Source: Hyphomicrobiales bacterium
Lineage (GTDB): Bacteria > Pseudomonadota > Alphaproteobacteria > Rhizobiales > Rhizobiaceae
Assembly: GCA_900466875.1 (NCBI GenBank)
Contig: UBNQ01000003.1
Location: 317,570 to 381,569, forward strand
Reading direction: 5' to 3'
DNA: 64,000 bases
Shown here piece by piece: positions 8,729 through 17,124 of the stretch. Position 1 is the first letter of the stretch. Every line of letters starts with the position of its first letter. The notes below the pieces were generated by a model. The model saw nothing but the letters and a program-made list of their open reading frames with translations, did not search any database and was not told where the DNA came from. Made by a program: the position numbers and the translations under genes.

Positions 8729-9109
8729 AATCCTCATATTGAAACGGTTGAAATTTCCATCCTTGGGCCGTCTTCGGGTTAATATTTCTTAATTCTTACG
8801 GCAAACCGCCACACAATCTGTCCAATTTGGGCAGAAAACACCCTGCGACAACAAATTTTTCTCGTGCGTTTTTGTGATCGGAGTCAGTCACGGAATCTTG
8901 CAGGAACGTGATTTCGTTTACTGCCTGATTCCTAAGGTTTTATTCCAATACCCATTAGCCGGCTCGTTAAAAACATCGACAGCAATGTAATCACGAATGT
9001 TACGTACATTAACATTCCGTGATAACAAATCCCACGTTTTCGCCATTTTTCGCCTCGCCTAAGCCAATTGCACGCAACGTGCAGGGACTTAACGACGGGG
9101 ACGACCGAC
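8729..9109. other. Long intergenic region upstream of rlpA
   Basis: No gene is seen in these 381 bases. The sequence is AT-richer than its surroundings. It contains two TTAA half-sites six bases apart (8779-8792), resembling a CtrA site but with one base less than the usual spacing, and a dyad AATGTTA-N7-TAACATT at 8996-9016 about 95 bases ahead of the rlpA start. Confidence 0.5.
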
Positions 9110-9514
9110 TTGAAAATAGTTCGACGCCTAACTGCCGCCACGGCCGCCATTGCTGCTTTTGCACTACTCGGCCAGGCGCAGGCGAACGCTGCGCCCGGAT
9201 GCGGACACGCTTCCTGGTATGCTCTGACTTCCAAGACCGCTTCCGGTGAACGGATGAATGCGGCCAAACTGACCGCCGCGCATCGCTCGCTGCCTTTCGG
9301 CACCAAGGTGCTGGTGACCAACAAGCGCAACGGCAAAAGCGTGATCGTGCGCATCAATGATCGCGGTCCCTTCATTCGCGGCCGGGTCATCGATGTCTCG
9401 AAGGCTGCGGCCCAGAACATCGGCATGGTTTCTTCCGGCACCGCGCAGGTCTGTTATCAGATCGTTGCCGACACCCAGAAGGTTGCCGGCAAGGGCGTGA
9501 AGGTCGACGGCTGA
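9110..9514 (+). CDS. rlpA: RlpA-like septal ring protein / lytic transglycosylase family
   Basis: A 134-residue secreted protein with a signal peptide (basic KIVRR followed by an Ala/Leu core, cleavage near QANA-AP) and one double-psi beta-barrel domain: [27 protein letters not shown] and RINDRGPF are the RlpA hallmarks. RlpA proteins cut peptidoglycan strands lacking stem peptides at the division site, or act in the cell envelope. The SPOR domain of longer RlpA proteins is absent. The start is taken as TTG 9110, with GGGGA eight bases upstream and placed exactly before the signal peptide; a TTG at 9068 has poorer spacing. Confidence 0.85.
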   Translation: MKIVRRLTAATAAIAAFALLGQAQANAAPGCGHASWYALTSKTASGERMNAAKLTAAHRSLPFGTKVLVTNKRNGKSVIVRINDRGPFIRGRVIDVSKAAAQNIGMVSSGTAQVCYQIVADTQKVAGKGVKVDG

Positions 9515-9635
9515 GACCGCATGCGGTCCTGACGATCAGGGACGGGCCTTGCCATCGCGGGCCTCCCCCTTGCCCTTCTGCCCGTTCGCGGTTACGACCG
9601 GCTCCATACGGGTTCAACCGATACGGAGTTAAGAC

Positions 9636-10925
9636 ATGCGACTGGGCGGGCGAGTAGCCGGAGCAATTGAAGTTCTGGCCGATATCGAAGCGCGCAAACG
9701 CCCGGTGGCGGATGCACTGAAAGACTGGGGCCTTGCCCATCGTTTTGCCGGATCCGGCGACCGGGCAGCCATCGGCAATATCGTCTACGACGCGTTGCGC
9801 ATGCGGCTTTCCCATGCTTGGCTGATGGATGACGAAAGCTCCGTTGCACTGGCCTATGCCGTTCTGCTGCGCCAGTGGGGTTTTACCACCGAGACGCTTG
9901 CAGCCGAATTCGCCGACGACAAGTTCGCACCTCCGGCTCTCACAGACGCCCATATATCCGCCTTTTCCAGCCGCAATCTCGATGACGCGCCGCTGCATGT
10001 TCAGGGCGATATCCCGGATTGGGTTCAGCCGTCTTTCGAGACCAATTTCGGTGACGACTGGCTGGCCGAGGCCAAGGCGCTTGCCGACCGCCCGACGCTG
10101 GATCTCCGCGCCAATACGCTGAAGGCCAATCGCGACAAGGTGGTGAAGGCGCTGGAGCGCTCCAATGCCAAAGCTGCATCAATCGCCCGTAACGGAATTC
10201 GTATCGCAGCCGGCGAAGGCGCGTCGCGCCTGCCGAACGTCACGGCCGAGCTTTCCTTCCAGAAAGGCTGGTTCGAGGTTCAGGACGAGGGTTCGCAGAT
10301 CGTCGCCGATCTGGTTCAGCCCGGCGAACACGACCAGGTGCTGGATTATTGCGCCGGCGGCGGCGGCAAGACGCTCGCCATGTCGGCCGCGATGAACAAC
10401 AAGGGCCAGGTTCACGCCTATGACGCCGACCGCAAACGTCTTGCGCCGATCATCGAGCGCCTGCGCCGTGCCGGCACCCGTAACGTTCAGGTTCATGACG
10501 ATCCGCGCCAGCTGGACGTGATGAAGGTAAAGCTCGACGCCGTTCTGGTCGACGCGCCCTGCACCGGCACCGGCACATGGCGCCGCCGCCCGGACACCAA
10601 ATGGCGGCTGACGCAGAAGAACCTCGATGAGCGGATCGCCCAGCAACAGGACGCGCTCGGCGAAGCCGCGAAATATGTGAAACCCGGTGGAGCGCTGCTT
10701 TACGTCACCTGCTCGGTGCTGCCGGAAGAGAACGATCGTCAGGTCGAACGCTTCTGCGCCGAAAATCCGGGCTTCTCGATCACCTCGGTCGCGGATGACT
10801 GGACGAAAATATTCGGCGCTCAGGCGCCCCGCCCTCGCGTTGCGGATGCAGGCACGATTACGCTGTCACCCGCAAGTACCGATACGGACGGATTCTTTTT
10901 CTGCCGCATGCAACGCAAGGTGTAA
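9636..10925 (+). CDS. RsmB/NOP-family RNA (cytosine-5) methyltransferase
   Basis: A 429-residue SAM-dependent RNA m5C methyltransferase. The N-terminal part resembles NusB-like and PUA-like regions; the Rossmann domain has the catalytic pair of cysteines in DAPCTGTGTWRR (C309) and YVTCSVLPEEN (C359), of which the second is the usual nucleophile. The likely substrate is 16S rRNA (C967 for RsmB), but alphaproteobacteria have several paralogues, so the exact target is not certain. GGAG lies 7 bases before ATG 9636. A probable monocistronic gene between rlpA and the imelysin operon. Confidence 0.88.
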   Translation: MRLGGRVAGAIEVLADIEARKRPVADALKDWGLAHRFAGSGDRAAIGNIVYDALRMRLSHAWLMDDESSVALAYAVLLRQWGFTTETLAAEFADDKFAPPALTDAHISAFSSRNLDDAPLHVQGDIPDWVQPSFETNFGDDWLAEAKALADRPTLDLRANTLKANRDKVVKALERSNAKAASIARNGIRIAAGEGASRLPNVTAELSFQKGWFEVQDEGSQIVADLVQPGEHDQVLDYCAGGGGKTLAMSAAMNNKGQVHAYDADRKRLAPIIERLRRAGTRNVQVHDDPRQLDVMKVKLDAVLVDAPCTGTGTWRRRPDTKWRLTQKNLDERIAQQQDALGEAAKYVKPGGALLYVTCSVLPEENDRQVERFCAENPGFSITSVADDWTKIFGAQAPRPRVADAGTITLSPASTDTDGFFFCRMQRKV

Positions 10926-10959
10926 ATTTCGACGGTGCGGATCAACCATAACTTCAAAT

Positions 10960-10976
10960 CGTTCTAAACTAGAACG
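10960..10976. promoter_or_regulatory. Inverted repeat upstream of the imelysin operon (possible iron-regulator site)
   Basis: CGTTCTA-AAC-TAGAACG is a perfect 7-bp dyad with a 3-base spacer. It contains TTCTAAA, a half-site of the rhizobial iron control element bound by Irr, and touches a TTGACA hexamer (10978-10983). The two halves are not arranged as in the canonical ICE, so Irr binding is only a suggestion. Confidence 0.45.
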
Positions 10977-11052
10977 TTTGACACCACTTTTAATTCGCGC
11001 CAAGAACTCTCATTGGCGACGTCGTGGGATCGACGCCGCGAAGGAGAGGGAC

Positions 11053-12330
11053 ATGACCCGCAAAACCTTGCTCGGCGCCGCTATGGCGCTTTTCGCCGCT
11101 TCGACGGTCTTCACGTCGATACCGGCCCGTGCAGAAACTACACCGGCCGCAGTTCTCAAGCACTATGCCGAATTGGCGCAGGCGAAATACGAGGACTCGC
11201 TGACGACGGCGCAGGCTCTCGACAAGGCGATCGACGCCCTGATCGCCAAGCCCAGCGACGCGACGCTGAAGGCCGCCAAGGCGGCCTGGATCGCCGCCCG
11301 CGTGCCCTACCAGCAGTCGGAAGTCTATCGTTTCGGCAATCCGATCGTCGACGAGTGGGAAGGCAAGGTGAATGCCTGGCCGCTCGACGAGGGCCTGATC
11401 GACTATGTAGACCCATCCTACGGCACCGAAAGCGATGAAAACGCGCTCTACACCGCCAATGTGATCGCCAATCCGAAGCTCAAGATCAACGGCGAGGATG
11501 TCGACTTCACCGAGATCACGCCGGAGAAGCTCCGGAGCCTGCACGAAGCGGGCGAGATCGAGGCCAATGTCGCGACCGGTTATCACGCGATCGAATTCCT
11601 GCTCTGGGGGCAAGATCTGAACGGCACAGAGGCCGGCGCCGGAAAACGCCCCTATACCGACTATGACAAGGCGAACTGCACCGGCGGCAATTGTGATCGC
11701 CGCGGCGCCTACCTCAAGGCCGCATCGACCCTGTTGATCGCGGATCTCGAAGACATTGTGAAAGCCTGGGCTGCGGATGGCGAAGCGACGAAAAACGTCG
11801 AAGCCGACGGCAATGCCGGCCTGACCGCGATCCTGACCGGCATGGGCTCGCTCTCCTATGGCGAGCTTGCGGGCGAGCGCATGAAGCTTGGCCTTCTGCT
11901 GCACGACCCGGAAGAAGAGCATGATTGCTTTTCCGACAACACCTATGCCTCGCATCTCAACGACGCGATCGGCATCAAGTCTGCCTATACGGGCCAATAT
12001 ACCCGTGTCGACGGCACCAAGATGACCGGTCCCTCGCTTTCCGATCTGGTTGCTGCCAAGGACAAGGCGCTCGACACAGAAATCAAGGGCAAGCTCGATG
12101 CGACGCTCGCCGCGATGAACGTCATGAAGGACCGCGCCCAGAAGGTCGAGGCCTATGACCAGATGATCGGCGAGAACAATGCCAAGGGCAATGCCGTCGT
12201 CCAGAAGGCGATCGATGGCCTGATCGATCAGACCAAGAGCATCGAACGCGTCATCGCGTCGCTGGATCTCGGCAAGATCGAACTTGAAGGCTCCGACAGC
12301 CTCGATAATCCTGACGCTGTCTTTAAATGA
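11053..12330 (+). CDS. Imelysin family periplasmic iron-uptake protein
   Basis: A 425-residue protein with a signal peptide (residues 1-25, cleavage near ARA-ET) and an imelysin domain (M75-like, related to EfeO and cyanobacterial IrpA). The defining GxHxxE motif is intact: G176-Y-H178-A-I-E181, within a helix ending FLLWG, and FLLWGQDLNGTEAG follows as in the family. These proteins act in the periplasm in ferrous or ferric iron uptake; older claims of peptidase activity are doubtful. AAGGAGAGGG precedes the ATG. It is the first gene of a four-gene operon (di-heme protein, second imelysin, DUF1513 protein). Confidence 0.9.
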   Translation: MTRKTLLGAAMALFAASTVFTSIPARAETTPAAVLKHYAELAQAKYEDSLTTAQALDKAIDALIAKPSDATLKAAKAAWIAARVPYQQSEVYRFGNPIVDEWEGKVNAWPLDEGLIDYVDPSYGTESDENALYTANVIANPKLKINGEDVDFTEITPEKLRSLHEAGEIEANVATGYHAIEFLLWGQDLNGTEAGAGKRPYTDYDKANCTGGNCDRRGAYLKAASTLLIADLEDIVKAWAADGEATKNVEADGNAGLTAILTGMGSLSYGELAGERMKLGLLLHDPEEEHDCFSDNTYASHLNDAIGIKSAYTGQYTRVDGTKMTGPSLSDLVAAKDKALDTEIKGKLDATLAAMNVMKDRAQKVEAYDQMIGENNAKGNAVVQKAIDGLIDQTKSIERVIASLDLGKIELEGSDSLDNPDAVFK

Positions 12331-12342
12331 TCGAAGAAAAGG

Positions 12343-12368
12343 CGGGTCTCACCTTCGGGTGAGGCCCG
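12343..12368 (+). promoter_or_regulatory. UUCG hairpin between the first two genes of the imelysin operon
   Basis: An 11-bp stem (CGGGTCTCACC/GGTGAGGCCCG, one G-U pair) is capped by a UUCG tetraloop. There is no T tract, so it is not a terminator. The 3' arm holds GAGG, the only Shine-Dalgarno-like bases ahead of the next ATG (12376). Confidence 0.7.
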
Positions 12369-12375
12369 ATCACCC

Positions 12376-13914
12376 ATGGGCGCATTCAGAGCCTTCCCAT
12401 ATTTGCTGCCCCTTCTTTCAGGCGCACTCGTTCTGGTGCCGCTGATCGCGACCGGCAGCGACAACCTTACGCCGAAAGCCCGAACCGACCTTAATCCGAA
12501 GGATCTGAAGCGGGTCACAAGCGTGACGAAGCCGGCCACGGATTTTTCCAAGGCCGAGCAGTTCGAGACCATGTCCGGCGGTGCGGCGACGACGAAGGCG
12601 ATCGTCAACGGCGACGCATTCTCGCATTTCTCGCCCAACATCACCTTCGAGGAAGAGCAGGATTTCAAGCTGGGGAACGCGCTGTTCACCAAGCTGTGGG
12701 TGTCGTCCCCCTCCTCTACCCAGGCTTCCGACGGCCTCGGGCCGCTGTTTAACGCGCGCGCCTGCCAGAGCTGTCATCTGAAGGATGGTCGCGGCCATCC
12801 ACCCGAAGGTTCGGCGGACGCGACCTCGATGTTCCTGCGGCTGGCGCGACCCGCCCGCACCGACGAGGAACGCGAGGCGATTGCCGATTTCCGCAAGATC
12901 AATTTCCCCGATGCCGTTTATGGCGAACAGTTCCAGGATCTCGCCGTCCCGGGCCTTCAATCCGAAGGCAAGATGCAGATTGCGTACGAGGACGTTCCGG
13001 TCACACTGGGAGACGGCGAGGTCGTCAGGCTGCGCAAGCCGACCTATTCCGTCACCAATCTCGGTTACGGGCCACTCGAAGGCGACGTGACGCTTTCGCC
13101 CCGCATCGCACCGCCGATGATCGGCATGGGCCTGATCCAGGCAATCCACGAGGCCGATATACTGGCGAAGGCCGATCCGGACGACAAGGACGGCGACGGC
13201 ATATCCGGCAAGGCCGCGCTGGTGCGCGATCACATCACCGGCGAATTGAAGCTCGGACGCTTCGGCTTCAAGGCACAGAATGCCTCGGTCCGCGAGCAGT
13301 CCTCGGGTGCGTTTGCCGGAGACATCGGCATATCGACGCCTGACGATCCGTTTTCGCATGGCGACTGCACGAAGGCGCAGGCCGACTGTCTCGCCATGCC
13401 GACCGGTGTGCAGGAGCGGCTGGGCCCTGTGGAAGCTCCTGATCCGGTGCTTTCTCTCGTGACCTTCTATTCGGAAAACCTTGCCGTGCCGGCGCGTCGC
13501 GATATCGACGACCCGACTGTGCTGAAAGGCAAGGAGATGTTCTATTCGGCCGGCTGCACCTCCTGCCACACGCCAAAATTCGTCACCCGCCGCGATGCCG
13601 GCAACAAGGCGCAGGCGTTTCAGCTGATATGGCCCTATTCCGATTTCCTGCTGCATGACATGGGCGACGGTCTGGCCGATGGCCAGCAGGTGGGCGTGGC
13701 CAACGGGCAGGAATGGCGCACCCAGCCTCTGTGGGGCGTCGGGCTGACCAAGACCGTCAACAATCACACGTTCTTCCTGCATGACGGGCGTGCCCGCAAT
13801 CTGACCGAAGCGATCCTCTGGCATGGCGGCGAGGCGGAAGCCGCGCGCAGCGCATTTGCCGCCATGGACAAACAGGATCGCACCGCCCTTCTCACCTTCC
13901 TGGAGTCGCTCTGA
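12376..13914 (+). CDS. Di-heme c-type cytochrome, DUF1111 (thiol oxidoreductase-like)
   Basis: A 512-residue exported protein with a hydrophobic N-terminus (residues 8-28) and two heme c sites, CQSCH (C130-H134) and CTSCH (C394-H398). This is the di-heme oxidoreductase family that accompanies imelysins in many proteobacteria; it is distantly like MauG and cytochrome c peroxidases. A redox role in periplasmic iron uptake is an inference from context. A calcium-loop-like DPDDKDGDGISG lies mid-protein. The start is 45 bases after the first imelysin gene and the stop overlaps the next start (TGATG). Confidence 0.88.
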   Translation: MGAFRAFPYLLPLLSGALVLVPLIATGSDNLTPKARTDLNPKDLKRVTSVTKPATDFSKAEQFETMSGGAATTKAIVNGDAFSHFSPNITFEEEQDFKLGNALFTKLWVSSPSSTQASDGLGPLFNARACQSCHLKDGRGHPPEGSADATSMFLRLARPARTDEEREAIADFRKINFPDAVYGEQFQDLAVPGLQSEGKMQIAYEDVPVTLGDGEVVRLRKPTYSVTNLGYGPLEGDVTLSPRIAPPMIGMGLIQAIHEADILAKADPDDKDGDGISGKAALVRDHITGELKLGRFGFKAQNASVREQSSGAFAGDIGISTPDDPFSHGDCTKAQADCLAMPTGVQERLGPVEAPDPVLSLVTFYSENLAVPARRDIDDPTVLKGKEMFYSAGCTSCHTPKFVTRRDAGNKAQAFQLIWPYSDFLLHDMGDGLADGQQVGVANGQEWRTQPLWGVGLTKTVNNHTFFLHDGRARNLTEAILWHGGEAEAARSAFAAMDKQDRTALLTFLESL

Positions 13915-15026
13915 TGCGCAAGACCGTTGCCTTTGGCCTGATCGCACTGCTTCCCGCAGCATTCGCTCCAGCCGCGTTTGCGCAGGAAGCCGATGCGACA
14001 CCGGCCGTCGAACTGCCAATGGCAACGGTGACGAAGGTGATGACATCAGCCGTCGACGGCTTCATCCGGCCGGGTTACGACGCGTTCCGGACATCGGCGC
14101 AAGAGATGACGGCGACGATGAAGACGCTTTGCGGGGCGCCATCGCCGGCCAATTACGCTGCAGCCAAAACCGGCTTCGGCAAACTCGCTGCCAGCTGGGC
14201 GCATATCGAGATCGTCCGTACCGGCCCGGTGATCGAGCAGAACCGTTTCGAGCGCATATTGTTTTATCCCGACCGCAAGAGCACGGGCCTGAAACAGGTA
14301 CAGGCGGTCCTTTCCAAATCCGACGAGACGGCCACCGATGCCAAGACGCTCGCCACCAAGAGCGTCGCGACGCAGGGGCTGGGCGCACTGGAATATCTTC
14401 TGTTCGGTACAGGCTCGGAGACGCTTACTTCCGGAAATGACTTCCGTTGCCGTTACGGGGCAGCCGTTGCCGAAAATGTCGGGAATGTTGCCGCCGAGAT
14501 CGCCGGCATCTGGGATGCGCCGGACGGCATTCAGAAGGCCTGGGAGCAGCCGGGAGCCGACAACCCCGTGTTCCGCACCGGCGGCGAGGCGATTACAGGC
14601 CTGCTCGGCATTCTCGTGCATGGCGCGGAAGCGGTGCGCGACCAGCGGATCGAGACTTTTTACAAGGGCGCGGACAAGGCGAAATTCCCCAAACAGGCGC
14701 TGTTCTGGCGTTCGCAAAACACCTGGCCGATGGTCAGGACCAATCTCGACGGGCTCTCGGAACTGCTGACGACATCCGGCATGGTCGAGCTTTTGCCTGA
14801 AAAGGACAGGGCGATCGTCGCCGCCACGCAGGACAAGCTGAAATCGATGTCCGCATTGGCGGGTGAGGTGACGCCGGATCTCGAACAGGCGGTGGATGAC
14901 GCGGGCGAACGCAAGAAGCTCGACACGCTGCTTGCCGATGGCAAGGACGTGATCGCCAAGCTCAATGACGGATATGGCGGCGCGATAGGCCTCTCCTCCG
15001 GCTTCTCGTTTGCCGACGGAGACTGA
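13914..15026 (+). CDS. Second imelysin family protein, with degenerate GxHxxE motif
   Basis: A 370-residue secreted protein (signal peptide to AFA-QE, residue 23) with an imelysin fold. At the position of GxHxxE the sequence reads G155-L-G157-A-L-E160, so the histidine is replaced by glycine while the following YLLFG is kept. It is therefore a divergent paralogue of the first gene and may have a structural or partner role rather than metal binding. Translation is coupled to the di-heme gene by a one-base overlap, and the DUF1513 gene begins one base after its stop. Confidence 0.88.
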   Translation: MRKTVAFGLIALLPAAFAPAAFAQEADATPAVELPMATVTKVMTSAVDGFIRPGYDAFRTSAQEMTATMKTLCGAPSPANYAAAKTGFGKLAASWAHIEIVRTGPVIEQNRFERILFYPDRKSTGLKQVQAVLSKSDETATDAKTLATKSVATQGLGALEYLLFGTGSETLTSGNDFRCRYGAAVAENVGNVAAEIAGIWDAPDGIQKAWEQPGADNPVFRTGGEAITGLLGILVHGAEAVRDQRIETFYKGADKAKFPKQALFWRSQNTWPMVRTNLDGLSELLTTSGMVELLPEKDRAIVAATQDKLKSMSALAGEVTPDLEQAVDDAGERKKLDTLLADGKDVIAKLNDGYGGAIGLSSGFSFADGD

Positions 15027-15027
15027 G

Positions 15028-16113
15028 ATGACCTGGAACGGCGAGGTTATCGACCGCCGGGCGTTTCTGAAGGCCGCCGGCATCGGTTTTGCAGCCACGC
15101 TCGCCCCTGGATCGCTGCATGCGCTGGAGCGGGCCGATGCGGTTTATGCTTCCGGTTATCGCGCGCGCGACGGCTCGTTCGGCATCGCCACGGTTTCCGA
15201 ACGGGGTGAGATCATCGATCGGGTGGCCCTGCCCGCCCGTGCGCATGGCATGGCCTTCAGTTCCACGACGGGCCGCGCGGTCGCCTTTGCCCGCAGGCCG
15301 GGCACGTTTGCGATGGTCTTCGATCCCTCACGACAGGCGGAGCCGATCGTCATCACCGCGCCGGAGGGCCGGCATTTCTACGGGCATGGGCATTTCTCGC
15401 CGGATGGCACGGTGCTTTATGCCAGCGAGAATGATTTCGACGGCAATCGCGGCATGATCGGGCTTTACGACGGCCGGGACGCTTTTCGTCGGATCGGCGA
15501 GTTCGACGCCCATGGCATCGGCACGCATGACATGACCGTCTCGGACGACGGCACGCTTCTGGTCATTGCCAATGGCGGCATCGAGACCCATCCGGATTTC
15601 GGCCGCACCAAGCTCAACATCGACCGTATGGAACCATCGCTGGTGGTACTGGACGCAAAAAATGGCGCGCTGATCCAGAAGCACAGGATGCCCTCGTCTC
15701 TCAACCAGCTTTCGACCCGGCATCTGGACATAACCGAGAGCGGCCGCATCTGGTTTGCCTGTCAGTGGGAAGGGGCGCGCAACGAGGCACCGCCACTTGC
15801 CGGCTGGTTTTCGAAGGGCGAGGATATCGCGCTGCTTTCGCTGCCGGACGAAACAACGGCGCGGCTTGCCAATTATGTCGGCGCCATCGCGGTCAACCGG
15901 CGTGAGAACATCGTCGGCCTTACCTCGCCGATCAACGGTGCCTCCGTCACGCTCGATGCGAAAACGGGTCTCGTGCTCTCGGAAGACATCATCCGGGAGG
16001 CGGCCGGCGTTGCGCCGGCAGCGCATGGCATCGCGGTGTCTTCCTATGACGGCCGTTTCAACGAGACCCGCAGCGACGTAGCCTGGGATCAGCACATCAT
16101 CCGGATAAAATGA
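15028..16113 (+). CDS. DUF1513 Tat-exported beta-propeller-like protein
   Basis: A 361-residue protein with a twin-arginine signal (DRRAFLKAAGIGFAATLAPG, residues 9-28) and a body of WD-like or YVTN-like strands (GHGHFSPDGTVLYASEND, HDMTVSDDGTLLVIANGG) that suggest a seven-bladed propeller. DUF1513 proteins are nearly always found next to imelysin and DUF1111 genes; their biochemical role is unknown. Export by Tat means it folds, perhaps with a cofactor, in the cytoplasm. ATG 15028 has GGAG in the end of the previous gene; an upstream ATG at 15010 would put residues before the Tat signal and is less likely. Confidence 0.88.
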   Translation: MTWNGEVIDRRAFLKAAGIGFAATLAPGSLHALERADAVYASGYRARDGSFGIATVSERGEIIDRVALPARAHGMAFSSTTGRAVAFARRPGTFAMVFDPSRQAEPIVITAPEGRHFYGHGHFSPDGTVLYASENDFDGNRGMIGLYDGRDAFRRIGEFDAHGIGTHDMTVSDDGTLLVIANGGIETHPDFGRTKLNIDRMEPSLVVLDAKNGALIQKHRMPSSLNQLSTRHLDITESGRIWFACQWEGARNEAPPLAGWFSKGEDIALLSLPDETTARLANYVGAIAVNRRENIVGLTSPINGASVTLDAKTGLVLSEDIIREAAGVAPAAHGIAVSSYDGRFNETRSDVAWDQHIIRIK

Positions 16114-16150
16114 TCTTTACTCAGGTTGCGGCAGCCCTAGATCACTCGCC

Positions 16151-16603
16151 ATGCGCAAGATACTGACCTTTGCTTTCTTCATTTTCACCTGCGTAGCCAT
16201 CGGTGCGCTCAGCAGTTATGCCAATACGCCGGGTGACTGGTACCAGTCGCTGAACAAACCGTTCTTCAATCCGCCCGACTGGATTTTCGCCCCTGTCTGG
16301 GCGGGGCTTTATGTGATGATCGGGGTTGCGCTTTCCACGACATGGTTCGATGAGAACAATACCGGCCGGCTGATCGTCTTCGCCATACAGGGGTTTCTCA
16401 ACATCTTCTGGTCGCCGGCCTTTTTCGGCCTCCAGAGCCCGCTTCTCGGCCTCGTCATCATCGTGCCGATGCTGGCCTTCATCCTGCTGTTCATCGCCAT
16501 GAGCTGGCAGCCCAACCGGCAGGCGGCATGGCTTTTCGTGCCTTACGCACTCTGGGTTGCATTTGCCGCAGTGCTGAACCTTTCGATCGTTCTATTGAAT
16601 TGA
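16151..16603 (+). CDS. tspO: TspO/MBR family tryptophan-rich sensory protein
   Basis: A 150-residue membrane protein with five predicted transmembrane helices and the conserved segments WYQSLNKPFFNPPDWIFAPVW and the Trp-rich core. TspO binds porphyrins and tetrapyrroles in the membrane and affects oxygen or stress responses in alphaproteobacteria. It begins 37 bases after the imelysin operon on the same strand, with no terminator that I can see, so read-through from the iron operon is possible. No good Shine-Dalgarno is visible. Confidence 0.92.
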   Translation: MRKILTFAFFIFTCVAIGALSSYANTPGDWYQSLNKPFFNPPDWIFAPVWAGLYVMIGVALSTTWFDENNTGRLIVFAIQGFLNIFWSPAFFGLQSPLLGLVIIVPMLAFILLFIAMSWQPNRQAAWLFVPYALWVAFAAVLNLSIVLLN

Positions 16604-16674
16604 TAATAGTCATTTTGTCGCGCTTGCCGTTACGCTGACAGCATGCCAGTTTCGCCGCGACACAAGGGCAGACC

Positions 16675-17124
16675 ATGAAGATTACCGATCCAGGCGACTT
16701 TCACGAACGCATCCGGCGCAGTTTCGCCAAGCAGAATGCCATGGAGATGCTCGGCGCGGAGCTGACACGCATTCAGCAGGGCATGGTGGAGATCGAACTT
16801 CCCTTCGATGCGAAGCTCACCCAGCAGCACGGTTTTTTGCATGGCGGCGTGATTTCTGCTCCGCTCGAGACCGCCTGCACCTATGCCGCCTATACGGTGA
16901 TTGCCCCTGAGGTCTCGCTTCTGACGATCGAGTTCAAGGTCAACCTGCTGTCGCCCGGCCGTGGCGAGCGCTTTCTGTTCCGCGGCGAGGTTACCAAGCC
17001 CGGCTCGACGATCATCGTGGCGGACGGGCGCGCCTATGCGATCAGTGACGGACCGGCAAAACTCATTGCATCGATGACCACATCGATGATGGTTATCCGC
17101 GATCGACAGGACGTGGTGGAATGA
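16675..17124 (+). CDS. PaaI-like hotdog-fold thioesterase
   Basis: A 149-residue single hotdog domain. QQHGFLHGGVISAPLETACTYAAY is the signature of PaaI/YbaW-type acyl-CoA thioesterases, with the HGG turn and the catalytic acidic residue on the following helix, and LLTIEFKVNLLSPG is the matching central strand. Substrate unknown. The stop overlaps the next start by ATGA, so it is coupled with the nucleosidase gene. AGGG lies before the ATG. Confidence 0.88.
   Translation: MKITDPGDFHERIRRSFAKQNAMEMLGAELTRIQQGMVEIELPFDAKLTQQHGFLHGGVISAPLETACTYAAYTVIAPEVSLLTIEFKVNLLSPGRGERFLFRGEVTKPGSTIIVADGRAYAISDGPAKLIASMTTSMMVIRDRQDVVE

Noticed and set aside
12418-14046. A 542-codon open frame opposite the di-heme protein gene
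   Set aside because: The plus strand has two heme-binding CxxCH motifs and a signal sequence; the minus-strand product is low-complexity and has no start signals.
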